Below, piece by piece: positions 46,701 to 52,961 of a stretch of DNA of 64,000 bases; positions within the stretch are counted from its first letter, which is position 1; each line of letters starts with the position of its first letter. This DNA comes from Pedobacter sp. PACM 27299 (lineage in GTDB: Bacteria > Bacteroidota > Bacteroidia > Sphingobacteriales > Sphingobacteriaceae): positions 620,001 through 684,000 of the forward strand of contig NZ_CP012996.1 of assembly GCF_001412655.1 (NCBI RefSeq), given 5' to 3'. The notes under the pieces were generated by a model. The model had not been told where the DNA came from. It made no database searches and saw only the letters and a list, made by a program, of their open reading frames with translations. Both the position numbers and the translations under genes were made by a program.

Positions 46701-48667
46701 ATGCCACTACTACGTATTATGTCACTGTAAGCGGTGCCAATAGATGTGAAAATGTTAGAGGAACTGCGAAGGTAATCACCGTAGTGGTGAATCCGCCAGC
46801 CACAGCAACCGACATCAATATTGCAGGTAACAGCGCACCATTCTGTGTGGGCACCAAAGCATTATTAACAGCGGGCAGCGACAATGTGGACAGTCCGATA
46901 TTTACCTGGTATAGCAACCCTGAACTGACAATTATAGCTTCAACAGGTCCGGTATTCGAACCTGTAGTAAACACCACTACCACTTATTATGTAACGGTAG
47001 CAGGTACCAACAAATGTCAGAATACCATGGGCAATGCCAGAATTGTAACGCTGGTTGTAAACCCACCAGCGACAGCTGCAGACCTTATCGTTTCAGGTGC
47101 AGAGACCGCTGTTTGTGAAGGGACATCGGTGAAATTAAATGCATCGAGTACCACGGTAAGTAGCCCGGTATTTACCTGGTATACCGATATCAATTTAACA
47201 AACGCGGTCTTTACAGGCCCAGAATTAGAAAAGGTGTTTACCGCCAGCACTACTTATTATGTGACCGTAAAAGGGGCCAATAAATGTGAAAACCTTCCTG
47301 GTACCGCTAAGATGGTTACAGTAACCGTAAACGCATTGCCAGAAGTACCGGTGATTGTAAATGCTGCAGGAGGCGGTGTGTGTGCAGGCGATGGAACTAC
47401 CTTAAGTGTACAAACGCCAAGATCAGGCACGACTTACGAATGGTATGATGCTGCATCTGGAGGTACTTTACTAGGCAGCGGTTCCACTTTCTCAACAGGT
47501 TCACTATTAATGACTAAAGATTTCTACCTGCTGGCCACCAATACTTCCGGTTGCGGTCTGGTAAGCGGAAGAGTTAAAGTAACCGTAAATGTCAATGTGA
47601 AACCGACTGTGCCTTCTGTAGTATCGGCCGCAGTAAATGCATGTTCAGGTACTTCCACAGTATTAACGATAGCGAATCCGGTAAATGGAGTTACCTACAA
47701 TTGGTACAACACTGCAGCTGGTGGGTCAATCCTGGGAACGGGTGTTAACTTTAACACCGGACCAGTCTTAAGTACCACTACTTTCTATGCAGAAGCCGCA
47801 ACAGCTACTTGTACCAGTGCCAGCAGAACGGCAGTAGTCGTATCGGCAACTGCATTACCAGCCGCACCAGTATCAGTTTCGGGCAATACCGATCCATTCT
47901 GCAGCGGAAATACAAGTGTACTGACAGTGAACAATCCTGATCCAAGCCTGACTTACCAATGGTTTAGTGCAGAAGTTGGCGGTGCTCCTCTGGCAGAAGG
48001 CAATAGCTTTACTACACCAGCCCTGGCAGCCACCACTACTTACTATGTAGGCAGTAAAAATACAATTACCGGATGTATCAGCAGCAGCCGTACCGCGATA
48101 GTGGTGACCATCCTGCCTAAATTGACCGCTCCGGTAGTCGTAGTTCAGTCGGCTACAGCAACAAGCGTGACCTTCGGATGGGCCGCAGTAACAGGGGCAA
48201 GAGCTTATGAAGTGTCTGTTGATAATGGCAATACCTGGCAGTCACCAAGTTCAGGAACACCCGGAACCACACACACCATCGAAGGCTTGAAACCAGATCA
48301 GCAAGTAACGATCAGAGTAAGAGCAACAGGACAGCTGGCTTGTCAGCTAAGTGATGCCGCTGCTCTAAGTGGAAAAGCAGAAAATCCAATCGGCAACCAG
48401 GTGTTTATACCAAATACATTCACACCAAATAACGACGGTAAAAATGATATACTGTTTGTCTACGGAAATACAATTGCTAAAATGAAACTGCGCGTGTACA
48501 ACCAATGGGGTCAGTTCCTTTTCGAGTCCAACAACATTCAGAATGGATGGGATGGTACTTACAAAGGCCAGTTACAGCCGAATGGAGTATATGTCTACCA
48601 GTTTGAAGCCGAGTTGAATGACGGTACTAAAACAACTAAAAAAGGAACAATAACCCTATTGAGATAA
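37721..48667 (+). CDS. Giant modular surface protein with T9SS type-B C-terminal domain
   Basis: A 3648-residue exported protein, SprB-like in context. Signal peptide ~1-37 (ends TYAQ). From ~417 about 23 Ig-like modules recur, each with a CxG-type start, an NWY/TWY tryptophan strand and a TTYYV strand. Five He_PIG (cadherin-like) modules occupy ~900-1340. Five copies of an unassigned ~160-residue module (~237-405, 665-823, 1506-1661, 1916-2075, 2338-2495) share DPxxAxD, YQRLxF, DSIRL and YDRVExRL motifs. Six Ig modules at ~2670-3205 form a near-regular tandem array. A fibronectin-III-like domain (~3467-3552) precedes a CHU_C domain (~3556-3648: FIPNTFTPNNDGKND, VYNQWGQ, WDGTYKG, GVYVYQFE), the T9SS type-B sorting signal. 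Likely an adhesin. Confidence 0.93.
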   Translation: MKSTSTHSGKLRNLKVIKFILIGCIFLTLNNFKTYAQVKNYATVTPSTGAFTYPVILTGEGPAVVDATGGSVDDPGNAATGGTGTSATMNANFISILGVLGSNGESWLQLKFPQPVGAGKTTYIRFDAPTITKGVHLDLLQIVGNLTGLIKNNLVKFEAYKDANAGSIGTLVTDANLQAGVVQDANGFTYFAVTSSSAYNSIRIKLSLKSKLLSLSVASTLSMKVYDAFTISPAAGGNCSTAVLASTGESTGVNVTLSSLITNPALAADNNINTFSILKAGLVGVGSTTAQSIYFNQSSDANAVAKIWLSVPPSLLTVNLFNGIQFQAYNGNTPVGSQVAASSLLGGLDLLGLFANTKPIPVYFTPGGSFDRIQVIMSNVVALGSNIVGGGLNIHEVEVTVPKPSLAGVTNGALAGVCGNTVNLGITSPASGTTYTWYRKSGSSKVSRGTSTNGTFTEQLTNPGTYTYYVSALKTGCTAESDLDSATVTLTAIPVLPIVTANPICSGSPGIFTVTNAEAGVVYNWYTGNTGGVPVFSGSTYTTGPLLANATFYVEGANGSCLSPSRTPVTLTVNAIPADAQVITNNVIISSGQTATLNAIPTTAGSTISWYTASSGGAAIATGNTFTTPALTTPTTYYAGTISDGGCPSVNRVAISVTIAPVGTGLNCKTANAQTNGVEGLLCVGCAIVDPTFAVDNIPTNFSSIHAPVSLLAAAYQRLIFPAAGIATDSIRLTLAVPGGLADVSLLGGITINVMNGNTVVSPYQINSGLVHLQLLQDGQTVKVTVPAGGVYDRVELRLSGVVQALTTLNVYGAEVIYPNPVISAGTTVCSGTGTNLTATAVAGTTLSWYANATGGTALATGNTYSPTNLTATTTYYVEVARGGCVNTDRVAVVVTVNPAIVFAATTLNNATIGSSYTKQLNAATGGTPAFTYTLASGSTLPTGLSLSSTGVISGIPSASTAPADFAFSVIAKDSKGCVATAAYTFKLTPALALPAATLPNGVVSVIYPNQPLPVVTGGTGPYTYVVTGTPPGVTFNNDNTNPGISGTPTLAGTYTVKVTATDANGNSISQNYTLIVKDLLVLPPATLANGTVGVNYPAQTIPAAIGGTSPYTYAATGTPPGLTFNTSTREISGIPATAGTYTVQVTATDLEGKTVSNNYPLTIGPALVLPPATLADGNVGIAYTPQTIPSAIGGTSPYTYTIANLPLNLTFDPITRVISGTPAQSGAYSVIVTVKDQTGATASNTYALRIIGALSLPSAALADGTVGTAYPPVVLPSVTGGTGPYTYTSANVPTGLSFDPATNTLSGTPAIGGTFTFQITAKDAANNSTTTDFVIKVKVGDPTVAAASTCAGSTATLSVTNVLSGVTYNWYAATGSTSIFTGNSFTTPALTANTTYYVEAVSGTAVSNRIPVAVTVRPAATLAVVTGNQIISAGQTATLQATADAGNTISWFSNSTGGVALATGNSFTTPILNTTTTYYIETQNTAGCVSATRVPVTVTVTGLPTNTNCNAATGQQTAIDGVCLLCGITDAGASTDADPATFTSIRLTVGVGATGYQRLIFANPGVATDSIRLDLGFPVGLADLSVLSGATVTVFNGTTSVKSYPLNSTLIHLSLLSPSRLTATFAATGVYDRVEIRFGALVSALSTLNVYGATVIYPNPTVASTGQTTCAGNTTTLTATANGGTTLKWYATANSGTVLATGPSFTTPVLNATTTYYVEVSKNNCANTERIPVTVTITPAPSAPVLASVSAVCYGSTASLTVNNATPGLNYNWYTLAAGGTAVFTGATFVTPALLANTTYYVEAASPGCGVSTRTAVPVTVNPIVALPQVTASATTVNAGQTVILNISPVAADVTYNWFTDAASTTPVYTGSTFVTPPLLVNTTYFVEAKSNLTGCLSSSRVQVTITVNNGGNPNPVPCQAAVSETHGVDGVALLSGVFNPELAFDNDTQTGSSLLMPVGALGASVYQRLNFGSISTVGDTVKVLLNTPGKLLSLGLLSNIQIGTYNGANSNNDGVQINNQLVNLQLLSNNTQALLTFVPKVPFDQVEVRLNSGLAGVLSSVNLNYAQRVMLAPTLTVANPTACANQAVTLTVLNPNPGLIYTWYDATGATVLSTGPTFSPTVTANTIFYVSANAGTCASYKTKVSVTVTPIPDVPTLVNANVETCSGSDVVLTVKDPMLGVTYRWYDSNNILQAGKDGTTFTIQNVTANTSYSVEAFISSCGISSAAKATASITVGNLSNPVLLPASVTVSSGAPAILTATSSTAGAVFKWYTSNVEPVPFFTGAVLQVPGVVNPGPGNLVTTYYVTAEIPGGCVSPTRSTATVTVLPAGLPVDAPCEYASVQVAGGVDGVGVLAGLFNPEKAVDNSATTASSLVMPVGVLGASVYQTVGFTSLSNIGDTVRVRVTVPGKLLDVGLLSSIELTTYNNLVSNGDIITVSNPLVKLDLLTNNSEGILSFVPAKQFDAVELRLRSGLASVLSTVDLNYVQRVQIAPKVSSTTASACVGTGAVLSVLNPNAGYTYKWYIGTAATAAATGPTYTTANNLALGSYDYYVTATRNNCESAKTKVTVTILAAPDAPVAVAGNPLTTCPNQPAVLAVTGVAGVTYNWYDALTGGNVLASNTSTYTTAANLTLGAHDFFVEAVNGNSCVSTLARTKITITVNPLATPADITVTGADLPFCGTTKATLTASTGAAVINPKFAWYTDAALTQLVSSNAVYEPTITASTTFFVTVFGDNLCLGNAASAKVVSIVVNIPATANDITVTGNEASFCAGAKASLKAASTISNATFVWYSDENLTTEVFRGPVYEPIVTVSTTFYVSVSGDNKCPNLPGTGKAVAITVNTPAIANDITVTGADAAFCAGTKASLRASSVGIDNPTYIWYANEGLTQEVFRGSLYEPIVTANTTYYVVVSGTNKCPNNVGNAKVVTITMNTPATAGDIMLDGNNNNYCKGSKATLKASSTTVNTPVFTWYNDVDLTDVAFSGPVFEPVLNATTTYYVTVSGANRCENVRGTAKVITVVVNPPATATDINIAGNSAPFCVGTKALLTAGSDNVDSPIFTWYSNPELTIIASTGPVFEPVVNTTTTYYVTVAGTNKCQNTMGNARIVTLVVNPPATAADLIVSGAETAVCEGTSVKLNASSTTVSSPVFTWYTDINLTNAVFTGPELEKVFTASTTYYVTVKGANKCENLPGTAKMVTVTVNALPEVPVIVNAAGGGVCAGDGTTLSVQTPRSGTTYEWYDAASGGTLLGSGSTFSTGSLLMTKDFYLLATNTSGCGLVSGRVKVTVNVNVKPTVPSVVSAAVNACSGTSTVLTIANPVNGVTYNWYNTAAGGSILGTGVNFNTGPVLSTTTFYAEAATATCTSASRTAVVVSATALPAAPVSVSGNTDPFCSGNTSVLTVNNPDPSLTYQWFSAEVGGAPLAEGNSFTTPALAATTTYYVGSKNTITGCISSSRTAIVVTILPKLTAPVVVVQSATATSVTFGWAAVTGARAYEVSVDNGNTWQSPSSGTPGTTHTIEGLKPDQQVTIRVRATGQLACQLSDAAALSGKAENPIGNQVFIPNTFTPNNDGKNDILFVYGNTIAKMKLRVYNQWGQFLFESNNIQNGWDGTYKGQLQPNGVYVYQFEAELNDGTKTTKKGTITLLR
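40420..41740 (+). repeat. Five tandem He_PIG-type repeats in the giant surface protein
   Basis: Five consecutive modules of ~255-270 bp encode an LPxATLxxGxVGxxY opening, GGTxPYTY, a GLxF/LSF segment, ISGTPxxxGTY and VTAxDxxG. The last four are closely alike at protein level, suggesting duplication of one ancestral unit; the first is more divergent. Confidence 0.8.
45730..47335 (+). repeat. Six-copy tandem Ig-like array (~268-bp period)
   Basis: Six modules begin near 45733, 46003, 46273, 46540, 46810 and 47080 with successive spacings of 270, 270, 267, 270 and 270 bp. Each encodes DIxVxG, an FC or VC, KAxLxAxS, FxWYxxxxLT, GPVxEPxxxxxTTYYVxVxG and NKCxN. Adjacent copies are similar enough to allow unequal recombination, so copy number may vary between strains. 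Confidence 0.8.
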
Positions 48668-48684
48668 TTAAAAACACATTTGTA

Positions 48685-49680
48685 ATGAAGAACCTAATTA
48701 GAATTATTATAGTAAGCGCGTTTTTAAGTTTGGGAACAGAAAGGGTTATCGCACAGATAGACCCACACTTCTCACAGTATTATGCCAACCCCTTATGGCT
48801 AAACCCAGCCCTAACGGGGGTAACTGATGGAGATTATAGAGTATCTATCAACGCAAAGCAACAGTGGGGGACGATTTCTAATTCGTTTTTAACCGGGGGC
48901 GCGTCATTTGATATGGCCCCCGTTAAAAATCTAGCGTTCGGAGCCATGGTTTTAAATCAGAGTGCCGGTGATATCGGCTACAACTACCTGAACGCCCTGG
49001 TGTCTGCCGCTTATCGGATTCACTTCGGACAAACCGGATTGAATATGATCAACTTCGGAGTGCAGGCAGGGATTCTCAACAAAAGTTTTGATGCCTCCAA
49101 AATCACGCTGGGAAGTCAGTTTAACCCCGTTACCGGTTACGATCCCAACTTTGGTATCAATGAAAACTACTCGGCCACCAATTCACTCGTTCCCGATGTG
49201 AATGTAGGGTTGATGTATTTCGATGGAAATCCAGACCAGACGGTCAACGTATTTGGTGGTGCCACAGCAGCACACATCCTCCGACCTAACGATAAGTTTT
49301 TAGGCGCAGATGTCAAAATGCCCATCCGTTATGCCGCGCATGGCGGAGCAAGGGTAAGGGTAACCGATATGTTAGACATTACACCCAATGCTTTGTACAT
49401 GAGACAAGGGAATGCCAGAGAAACTTCCTTCGGTGCCTATGCCAAGGTTATGTTAAATACAGAAGCCGACCTGATGTTTGGTACAAACTACAGGGTAGAT
49501 GATGCAGCAATTGCCTTCTTCGGACTGAACATTAAAAATATGGTATTTGGATTAAGTTATGATTTCAATACTTCAAGCCTAAACAAGGCCACCCGAAGCC
49601 AGGGTGGATTGGAATTGTCTGTCTCCTTTACCAGAAGAAAAGGAATTATTGGCCCTAACTTCTTTTGCCCAAGATTATAA
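48685..49680 (+). CDS. PorP/SprF-family T9SS membrane protein
   Basis: A 331-residue outer-membrane beta-barrel with a signal peptide ending near VIAQ. The mature start IDPHFSQYYANPLWLNPALTGVTDGDYRVSINAKQQW is the PorP/SprF signature, and the barrel ends in LELSVSFTRRKG. SprF-like proteins are needed for secretion or anchoring of particular type-B T9SS substrates; F. johnsoniae SprF serves SprB. It lies 17 bp after the giant CHU_C protein gene and 11 bp before the OmpA-like gene, so the likely role is partner of that surface protein. Confidence 0.95.
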   Translation: MKNLIRIIIVSAFLSLGTERVIAQIDPHFSQYYANPLWLNPALTGVTDGDYRVSINAKQQWGTISNSFLTGGASFDMAPVKNLAFGAMVLNQSAGDIGYNYLNALVSAAYRIHFGQTGLNMINFGVQAGILNKSFDASKITLGSQFNPVTGYDPNFGINENYSATNSLVPDVNVGLMYFDGNPDQTVNVFGGATAAHILRPNDKFLGADVKMPIRYAAHGGARVRVTDMLDITPNALYMRQGNARETSFGAYAKVMLNTEADLMFGTNYRVDDAAIAFFGLNIKNMVFGLSYDFNTSSLNKATRSQGGLELSVSFTRRKGIIGPNFFCPRL

Positions 49681-49691
49681 CCCTACCTATC

Positions 49692-51695
49692 ATGAAACTT
49701 AGAATATTACTCGTTTTTATGTTGCTGGCCAGTATGGCTTCTGCTCAGTTTGTAACCAATAGTAAAAGGGTTGCAGATGTATATTATCAGAATAAAGAAT
49801 ATTATGCTGCTGCCGAATATTATAAAAAAGCACTGCAGATCTCTTCCGATTCCGCTGGCTTTGTCGTTCCTTATGGCTTTGTCAGCAAGCTTCAGCCAGA
49901 CAACCCGAAAAAAGAAGATTATGAATACTGTGTCTATCAATTGGCGGAATCTTTGAGACAGTACAAGAACTTTAGAGATGCCGAAAAGTGGTATGAAATT
50001 GCCGTAGGCTTCAATAACCCTAAATTCAATCTTGCGAACTTCTGGTATGGCGTTACCTTAAGAGCCAACCAGAATTATGATCAGGCCATTACCGCTTTCC
50101 AGACTTTTCAAAATAAATATAAAAAGCAGGATGAATATCAGGAACGTGCGAAAATAGGGATCGCTTCCTGCCAGTTTGCCCTTTTTGAAGTTAGCCATCC
50201 AAGACTGTACAGCCTCAGCAGATTGAACAACGAGATCAACCAGAAAGGGTCAAATTATGCCCCTTTAATGAGAGGCAGTATTTTATATTTTACTTCCTCC
50301 AGACCTACAGATACTAAAAGCAAAAGTATCATCCTTTCAGATGATAAAAGCAATGCAAAGGTGACCAGGAAAGAAAGCCCTTACATCAATGCGATTTATG
50401 AAACTGCTGGCAACCCATTGAATGAAAAGATCACGATCAGCAAAATTCCAAGTACCCTGAAAGGAAAAGATGTGGCGGCACCAGCCTTTCTCCCAAATGG
50501 GAGAACAATGTTCATGACTGTGTGGACTGCCAAAGACAACAGAAAAATTTACCAGAGTACACGTAATTCCTCTACAGAAAGTTCAGCATGGTCTGAGCCG
50601 GTTGAACTGGGTGGAAATGTAAATATCAATGGCTTCAATTCCATGCAGCCCTTCGTAAGCAGAAATGGAAAATACCTGATCTTTTCTTCAGATCGCCCTG
50701 GTGGAATAGGAAAATATGATTTATGGTATTGTGCGATTCGTCCGGACGGATCCCTTGGTCAGGCCGTTAATATGGGGAATACCATCAACACTGCCGGTGA
50801 TGAAGAAGCACCCTACTACAATGTGAGAACGAAGAAATTACTCTATAGCAGTAATGGAAAAGTAGGATTGGGTGGCTTCGATTTTTATGAAAGTGAAGGT
50901 GATTTCGACAGCTGGTCGGATCCGCGTAACCTCGGCTATCCTTTCAACTCTTCCAAAGATGATCTTTACTTTACGCCTGTAGATGGTGATGATGTGGAAG
51001 GTTACATCAGTTCCGATAGGGAGTCTTTGTGCTGCCTGGAGCTCTTTTACCTGAAACGTGAATTCCTGAATGTAAGAGGCCAGATCATCGATTGCGAAAC
51101 AAAAAAACCATTGGAAAATGTCATCGTAACGGTATCAGATTCCCTGCAGGAATTTAAGTTTACCACTGGTTCGGATGGCAAATACAATTTTAAACTGAAT
51201 ACCAATCGCCAGCTGCAGATTACCGCAGAAAAAACAAAATATTTCACTAAGAAGCTGCATTATAACTATGATCAGCTTGCCCAAAAAGACACATTGATTA
51301 CTGAGGAAATTTGTCTGATCCCGAATGATGTACCGATTCGTTTAAAGAATGTGCTGTATGAATTTAATAAAGCCGAGCTGACGGAGGCCTCCAAAGCAGA
51401 ACTGGAAATCGTATACAATGTGATGATGGATAATCCATTAGTAGCAATCGAATTGAGTGCCCATACCGATACAATAGGCTCCCAGGTTTATAACCTTGAC
51501 CTCAGCAATAGAAGGGCTAAATCATGTGTCGATTACCTGGTCAGCAGAGGAATTCCCGCAAGCCGTATGGTCAGCAAAGGTTATGGGTCGACCATGCCAG
51601 TTGCGCCGAATTTCCTGAAAAATGGAAAAGATAATCCTGCCGGAAGAGCACTCAACAGACGTACGGAATTTAAAGCCATTAAAAACAAAGAGTAA
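49692..51695 (+). CDS. OmpA-family protein with TPR and PD40 propeller (PorE/SprD-like)
   Basis: A 667-residue envelope protein with a signal peptide (MKLRILLVFMLLASMASAQ). TPR-like helices follow (~20-150: VYYQNKEYYAAAEYYKKAL, YDQAITAFQTF), then WD40-like PD40 propeller blades (~175-440: FVSRNGKYLIFSSDRPGGIGKYDLW), a carboxypeptidase-regulatory-like domain (~460-545: RGQIIDCETKKPLENVIVTVSD) and an OmpA peptidoglycan-binding domain (~550-665: ELSAHTDTIGS, NLDLSNRRAKSCVDYL). This order equals that of PorE, which links the T9SS to peptidoglycan, and it resembles SprD in the sprB operon of F. johnsoniae. I start at the ATG at 49692, before the signal peptide. A terminator follows. Confidence 0.93.
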   Translation: MKLRILLVFMLLASMASAQFVTNSKRVADVYYQNKEYYAAAEYYKKALQISSDSAGFVVPYGFVSKLQPDNPKKEDYEYCVYQLAESLRQYKNFRDAEKWYEIAVGFNNPKFNLANFWYGVTLRANQNYDQAITAFQTFQNKYKKQDEYQERAKIGIASCQFALFEVSHPRLYSLSRLNNEINQKGSNYAPLMRGSILYFTSSRPTDTKSKSIILSDDKSNAKVTRKESPYINAIYETAGNPLNEKITISKIPSTLKGKDVAAPAFLPNGRTMFMTVWTAKDNRKIYQSTRNSSTESSAWSEPVELGGNVNINGFNSMQPFVSRNGKYLIFSSDRPGGIGKYDLWYCAIRPDGSLGQAVNMGNTINTAGDEEAPYYNVRTKKLLYSSNGKVGLGGFDFYESEGDFDSWSDPRNLGYPFNSSKDDLYFTPVDGDDVEGYISSDRESLCCLELFYLKREFLNVRGQIIDCETKKPLENVIVTVSDSLQEFKFTTGSDGKYNFKLNTNRQLQITAEKTKYFTKKLHYNYDQLAQKDTLITEEICLIPNDVPIRLKNVLYEFNKAELTEASKAELEIVYNVMMDNPLVAIELSAHTDTIGSQVYNLDLSNRRAKSCVDYLVSRGIPASRMVSKGYGSTMPVAPNFLKNGKDNPAGRALNRRTEFKAIKNKE

Positions 51696-51720
51696 TAAGA
51701 TAAACATAGATTCCCGGTTT

Positions 51721-51773
51721 AACCCCCGATTGGTAAAACCCGTTTTAAAGCGGATATATCAATCGGGGGTTTT
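51721..51773 (+). terminator. Terminator after the T9SS-related operon
   Basis: A perfect 12-bp stem (AACCCCCGATTG, 51721-51732, with 51760-51771) encloses a 27-nt loop and is followed by a short T-run. It lies 25 bp after the OmpA-like gene. Confidence 0.75.
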
Positions 51774-51862
51774 ACTTTGATTTCATGGTAACTCATTGCT
51801 AAATGCTCCTCAATTACAAGATAAATTTTACTGATAATGAATACTATCCTGATTTCTATACT

Positions 51863-51870
51863 TAGATTTG
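51863..51870 (+). promoter_or_regulatory. Predicted -7 box of the 63-residue ORF
   Basis: TAGATTTG matches TAnnTTTG and ends 3 nt before the ATG at 51874, again predicting a nearly leaderless transcript, as for the Rrf2 gene. It gives modest support that the small ORF is real. Confidence 0.4.
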
Positions 51871-51873
51871 TGA

Positions 51874-52065
51874 ATGAAACACTCAGAAAGTCATATTCAA
51901 ATGGTCGCAGACACACTCATGCCTGGCTTCGTACCCAATGATCCTAATGAAACTACCCTGATCTTTCACTTTACTTTACCTCCGGATGAGAGCTATAAGG
52001 TGGAATATCTGAAATCTGCTAAAAACATCTGGGAATTTAGCAACGCTGAAAAAGTGGAACGCTAA
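51874..52065 (+). CDS. Small hypothetical protein (63 residues)
   Basis: A hydrophilic protein without signal peptide or membrane segment: it starts MKHSESHIQMVADTLMPG and continues with an acidic DPNETTLIFHFTLPPDE and KVEYLKSAKNIWEF. I do not recognise a family. Support for coding comes from a consensus -7 promoter box directly upstream and a plausible, non-repetitive composition. It is followed at 52064-52086 by a small AT-rich hairpin (AATAATT/AATTATT) and a T-run. It stands alone between the OmpA-like and GAF genes. A chance ORF cannot be ruled out. Confidence 0.5.
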   Translation: MKHSESHIQMVADTLMPGFVPNDPNETTLIFHFTLPPDESYKVEYLKSAKNIWEFSNAEKVER

Positions 52066-52448
52066 TAATTACAATTATTTTTTTTAAGAACCCCCCGGAA
52101 TTTAATTACTTTTGATTGATATTCAGTGTGATAGCTGGATTGGTGTGAGGGCACCTCTATTTAAAATAGGATAATAAATATTTAATTGCAATAGCGTAGT
52201 TAAATAGGCTATTAAATCATCAAACTGAGTAATAATCTCCCGGAGTTTGCTGGGGGCTTATGATCTGTTTTTGAGCTTTTCATTATACGAGTAATGGGCA
52301 GCTTACCCGCATCTGGCCTGGTTATTGCAAAAAGATGCTATAGGGTGTGATTAATTTGTAATATGATTTTCTTCCTGTATACCATAGAGATACGCCATAT
52401 CATGGGGTATGGTAATTGTTAAACGGTAGGTAACTAGATCTTAAAAAA
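52066..52448. other. 383-bp spacer upstream of the GAF-domain gene
   Basis: It contains the AT-rich hairpin and T-run that overlaps the previous stop codon, then TACTTTTG at 52107-52114, an exact TAnnTTTG match about 330 nt before the GAF gene. A transcript from there would have a long 5' leader. ACCATA (52381-52386) and TATGGT (52408-52413) form a small inverted repeat near the gene. No other gene or RNA is recognised. Confidence 0.4.
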
Positions 52449-52961
52449 TTGGAAAATAACTTGGGGGGGGTCTTAGTTTCATCGAATGAAGAGGCAAGAC
52501 TGGAAAATTTAAAAAAATACAAGATACTTTATACGAAAACTGAACCTTATTTTGATCAGCTGGCTGCGATTACTGCAACGATGATGAATACACCTATTGC
52601 GATGATCAATTTCGTAGATAAGGATGTAGTCTGGACAAAGGCCGATCAGCATGGACAAGCCGGCAAAGAAATAGAGCGAGGATCGAGCCTCTGCTCGCTG
52701 GCCATTCTAAATGAGAGTGTTACCGTATATGAAGATTTAATTCAAAATCCAGCATTGGTGTCTAATCCACTGTATTTAGGAGAATCCGGCCTGCGCTTTT
52801 ATGCCGCTGCGGCCATCACTACCAACGAAGGGTTTAGAGTGGGGGCAGTTTGTATCGTAGATAAAAAGCCTCGTGTATTCGGAGAAGAAGACCGTAAAAA
52901 GCTGGAGAAAATTGCCTTGATGGTCAGACTGGAAATGAACAAAAGAATTGGAATCTCTTAA
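52449..52961 (+). CDS. GAF-domain protein with non-ATG start
   Basis: A single GAF domain spans most of the 170 residues: ARLENLKKYKILYTKTEPYFDQLAAI, TPIAMINFVDKDVVWTKADQ, SSLCSLAILNESVTVYEDL, LRFYAAAAITTNEGFRVGAVCIVDKKPR. Such stand-alone GAF proteins are soluble sensors of small ligands or redox state and usually act on other regulators. No ATG or GTG lies at the N-terminus: the frame opens after a TAA at 52431, and the candidate starts are TTG at 52449 or 52461. A run of eight G residues (52463-52470) lies within the first codons. The 3' end overlaps the converging kinase-like gene by 4 bp. Confidence 0.78.
   Translation: MENNLGGVLVSSNEEARLENLKKYKILYTKTEPYFDQLAAITATMMNTPIAMINFVDKDVVWTKADQHGQAGKEIERGSSLCSLAILNESVTVYEDLIQNPALVSNPLYLGESGLRFYAAAAITTNEGFRVGAVCIVDKKPRVFGEEDRKKLEKIALMVRLEMNKRIGIS

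Noticed and set aside
39376..47250. Many valine-rich open frames on the minus strand inside the giant gene
   Set aside because: They are shadows of the repetitive plus-strand coding sequence, recur with the same period as the repeats, and have no start signals or recognisable domains.
45730..47335. Regularly spaced repeats that might be read as a CRISPR array
   Set aside because: The period is ~268 bp, the repeats are coding Ig-like modules in a single open frame, and there are no short identical repeats with unique spacers.
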